Assembly: GCA_024509875.1 (NCBI GenBank)
Contig: JAMPIV010019107.1
Coordinates: 212,773 to 276,772, forward strand
DNA: 64,000 nucleotides
Source: Oreohelix idahoensis
Taxonomy: Eukaryota; Mollusca; Gastropoda; Stylommatophora; Oreohelicidae
Direction: 5' to 3'
Shown: piece by piece, positions 56,931 through 64,000 of the stretch
Layout: every line of letters begins with the position of its first letter
Position numbering within the stretch: the stretch's first letter is position 1
Position numbers and translations under genes: made by a program
Notes under the pieces: generated by a model
Told to the model about the DNA's origin: nothing
The model's database searches: none
Seen by the model: the letters and a program-made list of their open reading frames with translations, nothing else

Positions 56931-58177
56931 AATTCATCTTCTCCGTTACCCAATTCGACGAACTAACGTTCATGTGTCAGGCTCAAGTTGGGAAACATTT
57001 CGGTTGAAACAACTACAAGAACATTTCAGTTCGGAACGGTCAAAGTCTCAGTGGAAATTGAATAGTTCGAAGAATTTTATTTAAGACGCAAGTCAAATCT
57101 GGCAACTCGAGTACACAGATAAACTAAGAAGGTCAAGGTCGAATCAAGCCTCCTGCTAACGGTCACTTGCGACGCTGATTCAACTTTATCTTATTCAATC
57201 AATTTATTGATCCTGAACCGAATCAGAGAACAGTGAAGAACAGACATACCCTTGCTGTACGTCCAGATCAAACGGAAAGGTATTTCGACAAACATTCGTT
57301 CGATACTAAATGTGAACGGATTTTCTTCAATCAATCGGACGCCTGCTGATCAATTGGAACGAGTCAAACAGCTGTGTGTGGGAATCTTGTTGTGGTTTTC
57401 ACAAATCACAGTGTCGGGATCGTAATAAGATAAGTTCTTTTCTAAATTAGAGCTCTTGACTAGTGTTGTTGTCCAGTTGGCTAGCTTTGGCCTTCGATTT
57501 TCTCCACTGTCACTTGCCTCTTCTACGTGCAGTTCTACTCATTATCATTTTGTGTATAAAATCTATGTGTTTTATATAAATGCGTGGGAAGGATGGTTAG
57601 GGCTTATTATTGCTTGTTTGTTTCCTTTGGGAAAAATTCAAGGAATTATAACGACTTCTAGGGTTAATGCTTGTATTTGCTGACCGAAGAGCTAACTATT
57701 TTATTATTTTTTTTACAGTTAGGATATAAATTAACTGAAGCTTCGGTTCGCAATACAACCATTTTATTTTTGTGCTAGCTGTGACGTCACGTGCCTACGT
57801 CATTTTATTTGCATAACCTAGTTTCCGTATTGTTCAATTTTATTTGTTTGTGATCTAAAATCTCTCTGTCTCAGTGTTTGTTTAAGGACGACTTGTATCG
57901 TTAAATTTTTGTAATGTTATTTAAACATTTCATTTCTATTATTACTACGTCTAGTTCTTACTTAGTTCCTTTATATCTGTCATGTGATGTCGTATAACTG
58001 AACATATCACTTCATTGTATTTCATTGTCTTGTTCCATCCATTGTCTATTGTCACCTGTGCTTGTCTCTGACATACATTGAATATCATAGTTATATGGGA
58101 TTAACTAATATCACACGTTCATAATATATTTACTGACAAATAGTACACTTATATAAGTTATTGATAAACTTGTCACC
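56931..58177 (+). other. Gypsy-2 untranslated leader
   Basis: About 1.25 kb between the primer-binding site and gag without a domain. The 75-codon frame at 57456 has no recognisable content. Confidence 0.5.
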
Positions 58178-59719
58178 ATGTCCACGTTAGAAGATTTTAT
58201 TAAAATTGGACAGAGCCTAGGTAAATCGGGATCTGATCTTGAACTTTATGCTGAGAATAGATATGAAAAGCATTTATCTCAAATGGAGAGAATTGAACAA
58301 CGTGAACTTAAAAAGTTGGAATTAGTCCAACAAAAAGAACTTAAAGAAAAAGAAATGGCTCAAAAAGAAAAAGAAATAGAATTAGAAAAGGAGAAAATGG
58401 AAAAAGAATTGGCTCAACAAGATAAAGAGAGAGAATTACATAAAGAACTTAAAGAAAAAGAAATGGCTCATAAAGAAACAGAAATGGCTCAACCACAAAA
58501 AGAGAGAGAATTGGAAAAACAGAAAATGGAAATAAGAAAAATTGAACTCCTTCAATTGGACCAAGCTCATAAACATGCTATGGAGCTTGAAGCTTTAAGA
58601 CTAAATGCTGAGAAAGAAAGGGCGTTAGAATTAGCTAAGGTACAATCAGATCAGTCTAGGCCTTCAGCTAATTCAAATGTATTTTACCCTAAATTGAAAA
58701 TACCACATTTCGATCAATCTAGAGATTGTGTGGATTCCTTTTTATCCAGATTTATTATGAAAGTTACAGGTTTAAATATACCTAAGGAAAGATGGAGTAG
58801 TCTTTTGGTTGATTTTTTGACCGGGGACTCACTCAAAGTTTTCATGAATCTGGATGAGAAAAGCAGAAACGATTTTGATGTCGTAAAAGAAGTACTTCTT
58901 AGACGGTTCCAGTTAACTGAATCTGGATTCCGAGATCGTTTCCATGCGGCTAAGCCAAGTAAGGAAGCTGACTTTGGGGAATTTATTGCCTCCATTAAAC
59001 ATTTTTTCAATAGATGGATAGACTTGTCAGGTATTACCAAATCATATGAAGGGTTGATGGATCTCATGCTACGAGATAAAGTGCTATCCTCGTGTAGTCA
59101 TGAATTAGAGTCATTCCTACAGGAGAGACACCCTAACTCTATTGAAGAATACGAAAAACTTGGTAGAAACTTTGTCACGGCACATCCAAACAAGGATGTA
59201 CATAGATCTTTTCCTCGAGATCCTATGCCTACGTGCTCAGCACTCCATGATCATAGATCTTATGATCACCGACCTAGATCGAAGAGCTTTGACGGACGAT
59301 ATCGTACGAACGTTCGTCACGAATATCGGGGGTCTTACAACTTCCCTCGTTATCGCTCTCCTTCAAGAGTCTACCGTCGGAGTTATCGAGGTTATTCACC
59401 TCATGATCGTGGAGGACACAAAGGTAGGGGTCGTGATGATTATCACAAAGATTATCATAGAGATTATAATGATCATAGATCATCATACAACAAGAGTGAT
59501 GATAACGATGAGTCAACAGATTTTTATTATGATAAGAAAGAGGCATTCAAAAAGAAGACAGGTCATTCTAGATCTTCCGCGAAGAAAAATGACAAACATA
59601 GTCATGCTAATGCATGTACTGACAAAAGAGATCATGATAGCGATGAAAACAAACATGCTAATTCATGTAGTATGTTAGATGACTTGTTATGTTTGTCAAT
59701 CACATCTGATATCAGATAG
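58178..59719 (+). CDS. Gypsy-2 gag (intact, no zinc knuckle)
   Basis: 513 residues from ATG 58178. Residues about 25-155 form a long charged coiled coil with repeated KELKEKEMA units. Residues about 165-330 are a capsid-like region (YPKLKIPHFDQSRDCVDSFL, VLLRRFQLTESGFRDRF, FFNRWIDLSG). The last about 150 residues are basic and rich in Arg, His, Tyr, Asp and Ser (RDYHKDYHRDYNDHR) in place of a CCHC knuckle, and probably bind RNA through charge. It forms the particle shell. It parallels Gypsy-1 gag in layout, but that one has a zinc knuckle. Confidence 0.8.
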   Translation: MSTLEDFIKIGQSLGKSGSDLELYAENRYEKHLSQMERIEQRELKKLELVQQKELKEKEMAQKEKEIELEKEKMEKELAQQDKERELHKELKEKEMAHKETEMAQPQKERELEKQKMEIRKIELLQLDQAHKHAMELEALRLNAEKERALELAKVQSDQSRPSANSNVFYPKLKIPHFDQSRDCVDSFLSRFIMKVTGLNIPKERWSSLLVDFLTGDSLKVFMNLDEKSRNDFDVVKEVLLRRFQLTESGFRDRFHAAKPSKEADFGEFIASIKHFFNRWIDLSGITKSYEGLMDLMLRDKVLSSCSHELESFLQERHPNSIEEYEKLGRNFVTAHPNKDVHRSFPRDPMPTCSALHDHRSYDHRPRSKSFDGRYRTNVRHEYRGSYNFPRYRSPSRVYRRSYRGYSPHDRGGHKGRGRDDYHKDYHRDYNDHRSSYNKSDDNDESTDFYYDKKEAFKKKTGHSRSSAKKNDKHSHANACTDKRDHDSDENKHANSCSMLDDLLCLSITSDIR

Positions 59720-59749
59720 GAAAAAGACACTTCTTTGCGGACACACTAT

Positions 59750-60174
59750 GGCTTCGATGTCTGCTTGTGAGAGTTTAGGACGTCTCACATACCATATGGG
59801 ATTTTTTATATGGAAAAGAAGTAAGAGTTTTGAGGGATAGCGGGTGTTCCACGGTCGGAATACAGCACTCGCTTATCGAGCCCTCTGCATTCACGGGTAA
59901 AACTGTGAAATGTATTACTTTTGGTGGGAATGTGGAGAAATTCCCAGTAGCACGTGTCTATATTGACACACCTTTTTACACAGGTACTGTATATGCCTGC
60001 GGCTTAAGAGCTCCCGTGGCTGAGATAATATTAGGTAACATACCTGGAGTTAGAGATTGCACTCCGGATGAGGTCGCAAGATGGGTTGAATCTCACCCAC
60101 TGGTGGCAAATGCTGTTGTCACCAGAGCACAACATTTGACGACAGATATGGCCACCCACCTACACCTGTATTAG
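59750..60174 (+). pseudogene. Gypsy-2 protease region (frameshifted)
   Basis: A retropepsin segment: the catalytic loop RDSGCSTVGI (DSG in place of DTG) near 59833 and the second hallmark EIILGNIPGV near 60025, followed by a linker with TRAQHL. It would cleave the polyprotein. The segment just upstream (MASMSACESLGRL, 59748) is in another frame, and a TAG at 60172-60174 ends it before integrase. Relative to gag the frame is -1, but extra shifts make a simple programmed frameshift unlikely. Confidence 0.68.
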
Positions 60175-60182
60175 AGACAATT

Positions 60183-60790
60183 ATGTCTCCACACGTCGTT
60201 GCTGAATCACCAGCGGCGTTTGCAGTAAAACAAAGAAATGATCCAAGTTTACAGCGTTTATTTGCGCTAGGAGAGAAAAAAGTTATTAAACATACGAGAT
60301 CATCACAACATTGGTTTCAGATAAAGAAGTCCATATTAACAAGATACTATGATGATGGTATTTCTATTATTCATCAGGTGGTTGTTCCAAAAGAATATAG
60401 ACCATTGGTGTTACAGACAGGACATGACTCTCCCATGGCAGGTCACATGGGCATTAAAAGAACATTATTCAGAGTCACGTCACAATTCTATTGGCCTGGC
60501 GTCAATAAGGACACAAAATTGTATTGTAGGTCATGTACGACATGTCAGAGCATATCACGTAAGGGCAGATTCCATACGGCACCCTTACAAATCACTGATG
60601 TACCAGAAAGACCTTTTAAAAAGATAGCAATAGATATTATTGGTCCGTTATCGATTCCATCTAATAATGGGTTCCGATATATCTTAACATGTATAGACCT
60701 TTGTACACGTTGGCCTGAGGCTATACCTCTGAAAACCATTACTACTGCGTCGGTATCTGATGCATTGTTTGCGATTTTTTTGTCGCATTG
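60183..60790 (+). pseudogene. Gypsy-2 integrase, zinc-binding and first catalytic part
   Basis: The frame from 60183 carries the N-terminal zinc finger with H...H (TGHDSPMAGHMGIKRTL), YWPGVN and CRSCTTCQ (H2C2). The first catalytic Asp is in KKIAIDIIGPL near 60630. WPEAIPLKTITTASV follows. The frame is lost at a run of seven T near 60775-60781; the remainder of the core is in the next frame. Mutation, assembly error in the homopolymer, or true frameshift cannot be separated here. Confidence 0.78.
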
Positions 60791-63006
60791 GTTTTCCGGA
60801 AGAAATCTTGTCAGACAGAGGTTCACAATTCACCTCAAACATTATGAAGGAAGTGGAGTCGATGCTATCAATTCACCATTCGTTTTCAAGTGCATATCAC
60901 GCCCAAACGAACGGGGTCTGCGAGCGCTACAACGGGTCGCTTAAACAGATTCTTCATAAGATCACTGAGGAATGTCCTCGTGACTGGGACAGGCTCCTTT
61001 GTGCAGCCTTATTTGCATATCGAGAAGTCCCCCACGAAAGCACGGGCTTTAGTCCGTTCGAGCTCGTTTATGGCTCTAATCCACGTGGCCCAATGATGAT
61101 TCTAAAGAATTTGTTGGTCGGATCATCAGCAGATGAATCCACCCGTACTAGTTATGAGCTAGTTATTGAACTTCGACAAAGAATCATTGATGCGTGCACA
61201 TATGCATCTGATAGCATCAAATCGGCTACACAAAAATCTAGATTATTCCATAATCAAAAGAGAACATTACGATATTTTAATCCTGGGGAAAAAGTTTGGT
61301 TACTACTTCCTCACGATGATAATAAACTTTTGGTGTCATGGCAGGGTCCATTTGTGATCATTAAACGAGTCACAGATGTTGATTACGCTATAAACATAAG
61401 AGGGAAAATTAAGACTTTCCATGTCAATATGCTGAAATTGGCAGTGGAAAGACCACAAGAGTTAATTCCCATTATTAACTCTGTTTCTGAGTCTTCATCT
61501 CATATTTCTTCTTTCGCATTAGTGAATGACGAAGACACTACATTGTCGATTCCTCTACAGTTTGCTTTACCATCTTTACAATCTTCCGAATCTTGGAAGG
61601 ATGTCACAATTTCTTCGACTTTGTCATCTAAACAACAAAGTCAAGTTCAAGAAATTCTTCTTTCTTTTAATGATGTACTTACTGACCTTCCAGGTAGAAC
61701 ATCTTTAATTTCTCATGACATCATTCTGACAGACAATCGTCCTATTAAACTAAGACCTTACCCTATTTCTCTACATCATAAAGATAAGGTTGAAAAGGAA
61801 CTTAAGGATATGATAAGATTGGGAGTCATATCTCCATCAGAGTCACCTTATGCTTTTCCCATGGTAATTGTGAAAAAGAGGGATGGTTCGCTCCGTATTT
61901 GTATTGATTTCAGACGTCTAAACAGTATCACAATTAGCGACGCTGAACCAATGCATTTGTTGGACGACCTCCTTTCTCAAGTGTCACAAGCTACTTACTT
62001 TAGTAAATTAGATCTGTCGAAAGGATATTGGCAGATACCTCTTACAGAACATGCCAAGCCTTTCACCGCCTTTACTACTCCATTTAGATTGTTCCAATGG
62101 AACTACATGTGCTTTGGCCTTGTAAACGCGCCTGCGACATTTGTGCGCATGATGCGCCGCCTTCTGGGCGATAGAAAAGATGTTATCACATATATTGATG
62201 ACATCTGTCTATTTCACGACTCATGGGAAGACCACATTACTGGTTTATCTTCTTTACTTCTTACACTGCGACAAAATGGTTTGACTGTAAGACCTTCTAA
62301 GGTCCAGATAGGTTGTCGGGAGATTACATTTCTGGGTCACCGCATAGGTAACCACAGATTACATCCCGATGACAATACAGTCAAGCGCATATTAGATATT
62401 GCTACCCCATCATCGAAGAAGCAAGTGAGAAGCTTGCTGGGGTTAATCAATTATTATCATAAATTTATACCTCACTTCTCACAGATTTCTGCTCCTTTGT
62501 CCGGATTGCTGGCCAAAGGTAGTCCAAAAAAAATTTTGTGGACACCGCAGTGCGAAGAGGCTCTGATTAGGATAAAGAATTTATTTAAGAATCCTCCTAT
62601 CCTATTATTACCGAATTTACATGTACCATTTGTGATTCAAACAGATGCTTCTAGTACCGGCATCGCAGGATGTTTGCTTCAATGCTATGAAGAAATTCTA
62701 CATCCGTGCTTGTTTGTATCACGCAAGCTTACACCTGCTGAACAGAAATATGCAACAGGCGAGCGCGAGCTGTTGGCTGTGGTCTGGTGCTTGGAGAAAC
62801 TGTCTAAATATCTGATCGGTAAAAAGTTCTATATTCAGACAGATCACAGTCCACTTACGTTCATCACGTCCAGAACAATGCGGAATGCGAGAATACACAG
62901 ATGGTTCCTATTGTTACAGGAATTCGCATTCACCATCATACCTATTTCTGGAACAGATAATAATCTCGCGGACTTGTTGTCTAGAAATTTTTCGTCACAG
63001 GATTGA
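60760..63006 (+). CDS. Gypsy-2 integrase C-terminal half, reverse transcriptase and RNase H (748 residues)
   Basis: One open frame with, in order: the second integrase Asp in EEILSDRGSQF and Glu in NGVCERYNGS (D-35-E spacing, 60790-60935); integrase C-terminus and GPY/F-type module (PGEKVWLLLP, WQGPFVIIKRV, FHVNMLKL, 61290-61440); a spacer of about 100 residues; RT (LRPYPISLHHKDKVEKELK, LRICIDFRRLNSI, FSKLDLSKGYWQIPL, and YIDD near 62195 as active site); RNase H (IQTDASSTGIAG, GERELLAVVW, IQTDHSPLTF, TDNNLADLLSR) to the stop at 63004. Integrase before RT is directly visible in an uninterrupted reading frame. This is the strongest evidence for the gene order. Confidence 0.9.
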   Translation: MHCLRFFCRIGFPEEILSDRGSQFTSNIMKEVESMLSIHHSFSSAYHAQTNGVCERYNGSLKQILHKITEECPRDWDRLLCAALFAYREVPHESTGFSPFELVYGSNPRGPMMILKNLLVGSSADESTRTSYELVIELRQRIIDACTYASDSIKSATQKSRLFHNQKRTLRYFNPGEKVWLLLPHDDNKLLVSWQGPFVIIKRVTDVDYAINIRGKIKTFHVNMLKLAVERPQELIPIINSVSESSSHISSFALVNDEDTTLSIPLQFALPSLQSSESWKDVTISSTLSSKQQSQVQEILLSFNDVLTDLPGRTSLISHDIILTDNRPIKLRPYPISLHHKDKVEKELKDMIRLGVISPSESPYAFPMVIVKKRDGSLRICIDFRRLNSITISDAEPMHLLDDLLSQVSQATYFSKLDLSKGYWQIPLTEHAKPFTAFTTPFRLFQWNYMCFGLVNAPATFVRMMRRLLGDRKDVITYIDDICLFHDSWEDHITGLSSLLLTLRQNGLTVRPSKVQIGCREITFLGHRIGNHRLHPDDNTVKRILDIATPSSKKQVRSLLGLINYYHKFIPHFSQISAPLSGLLAKGSPKKILWTPQCEEALIRIKNLFKNPPILLLPNLHVPFVIQTDASSTGIAGCLLQCYEEILHPCLFVSRKLTPAEQKYATGERELLAVVWCLEKLSKYLIGKKFYIQTDHSPLTFITSRTMRNARIHRWFLLLQEFAFTIIPISGTDNNLADLLSRNFSSQD

Positions 63007-63176
63007 TTATGACTTTGCTTTTGGCGTGACCAAAGTTGACTATATGTATATAATTTTTATAATCCACATTTCTGATTATGAGTGTTGATTTAATTAGATA
63101 ATTCTTAATGATGAATAACATTATATTCGGGTACATCTTCGCCACCACTCTCACACGTGCCACGAGTGTCACGTTT

Positions 63177-63190
63177 GGGAGCGAGGGGGA
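63177..63190 (+). other. Gypsy-2 polypurine tract
   Basis: GGGAGCGAGGGGGA immediately before TGATGTTGAGG, the first bases of the 3' LTR; the plus-strand priming site. Confidence 0.75.
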
Positions 63191-64000
63191 TGATGTTGAG
63201 GATTGTTTCGGGGTTTGCAAGCATGTGAATGTAGGCCACATTCGCATGGTTGCACCTCGAGACACCTCAATTGAATTAATACTAGAAATCGCGCAAATCG
63301 ATGTATGACGCGTCAAGGCTAGTAACCGCAGTCTATGTATGGCCATAGTGCCGTCCGGCAGTGTTTCAAATGTGTGGCAGAGCCACTTATGGAATGTGTA
63401 TAATATATGTGGCATGGCCACTGATTAAGAATATGTATAAAGTGGTATACCCACTGTGAATTATAAATAGCGTAGAAATCCGTGTAGATTATGCTGGAAA
63501 AGCTAATCAAGTCAAAAGTATAGGACCAGAGTGTCTAAAGGATAATCGCGAATAGCGTAGGATACGTTTCGCAAGGATATTATATTTATAGCAGTTAAAG
63601 CCTGGCTAGGAAAGCCAAAGTAATTGAATAAGTGGACATAGACAGAATACGCGAATATAAAATAAGGATATCATTTCCTAATGATAATAATTCCACTAAA
63701 CAGATTTGAAAGAGTTGGTTGCAAACTCAAGGACGCTATAGAATTAACGGTTAACACAGACGTGCAATGTCTGTAGGATGAACATTGAGTAGATCCTAAA
63801 AACTATGTTTTAATGCCAATATTAGTTGTGTGAAATCATTCTGTATTCATTTGGAAAAAGGACATGTATTAAATATTCAGTCGTCAATGGAACTTGTTTT
63901 AATTGCCTGAATTATTCAAGTTTACTAATGTGCTGTGAACTGTATGATATAACCCTTGTCCCAAAAAAAAAAAAGGTCAGTACAGACTATCAATATTTAT
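63191..64000 (+). repeat. Gypsy-2 3' LTR, cut by the window end
   Basis: Matches 55887-56690 closely. About 200 further bases are expected beyond the window, followed by the target-site duplication. Confidence 0.85.

Larger units (their letters stand above)
55887..64000 (+). mobile_element. Gypsy-2: Ty3/Gypsy LTR retrotransposon, order gag-PR-INT-RT-RH
   Basis: Contains the 5' LTR (55887-56910), primer-binding site (56913), leader, gag, protease, integrase, reverse transcriptase, RNase H, polypurine tract (GGGAGCGAGGGGGA, 63177-63190) and the start of the 3' LTR (63191, continuing beyond the window). Integrase precedes RT, the Gmr1-type order. gag and the 748-residue INT-RT-RH frame are intact; protease and the integrase N-terminal half are shifted relative to them. 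Confidence 0.88.

Noticed and set aside
59700..59840. Programmed -1 frameshift between Gypsy-2 gag and protease
   Set aside because: The protease frame does not overlap gag (a TAG lies at 59776-59778) and a second frame intervenes, so ordinary mutation is more likely.

Overview
This window looks like a repeat-dense stretch of an invertebrate animal nuclear genome. It is AT-rich, has essentially no intact host genes, and carries RTE-type LINEs encoding an endonuclease and reverse transcriptase, Ty3/Gypsy LTR elements, a Tc1/mariner transposon, several tRNA-derived SINE families and long microsatellites. Nothing is bacterial: there are no operons, rRNAs, CRISPR arrays or convincing free-standing tRNA genes. 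A lophotrochozoan, perhaps a mollusc, would fit, but that is inference from the repeat mix and I cannot name a species.

Layout. 1-2.7 kb: a decayed retroelement on the minus strand with a gag-like coiled coil and an unrecognised open frame. 5.39-8.56 kb: a full-length RTE-type LINE ('LINE A', minus) with an intact 1011-residue ORF and a perfect 15-bp target-site duplication (TSD). 8.68-11.90 kb: a full-length but frameshifted second LINE ('LINE B', plus). 15.76-21.39 kb: a second LINE A copy, split by a 2.9-kb TG...CA insertion (probable solo LTR) that carries (TA)n tracts and a perfect 112-bp palindrome. 22.6-24.5 kb: LINE fragments and a tRNA-like SINE. 25.53-27.03 kb: a dead Tc1-like transposon. 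27.1-30.2 kb: a SINE, an RNase H-bearing LINE fragment and small LINE A pieces. 30.2-38.9 kb: a Gypsy element ('Gypsy-1') with 2.4-kb LTRs. 39.3-40.9 kb: a possible host exon (VWC-like) and a truncated LINE B copy. 41-46 kb: SINEs, a 1-kb polypyrimidine tract and a LINE tail. 46.7-48.7 kb: minisatellite and a 1.1-kb CAT-rich array. 48.7-54.8 kb: SINE clusters with tandem and inverted copies. 55.9-64.0 kb: a second Gypsy element ('Gypsy-2'), whose 3' LTR runs off the window.

Main result. Both Gypsy elements have integrase upstream of reverse transcriptase and RNase H. This is the order of the Gmr1 group of Ty3/Gypsy elements, not the usual PR-RT-RH-INT order. TSDs found by eye for eight insertions allow a nesting history to be drawn. 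Other notable points are a LINE whose stop codon lies inside its 3' tail repeat, a conserved stem-loop next to GAT-type tails shared by an RNase H LINE and SINE-like repeats, fold-back duplications beside (TA)n tracts, and a minisatellite that multiplied an RNase H catalytic motif without losing the frame. I did not find a convincing new biological system; the interest lies in mobile-element architecture.
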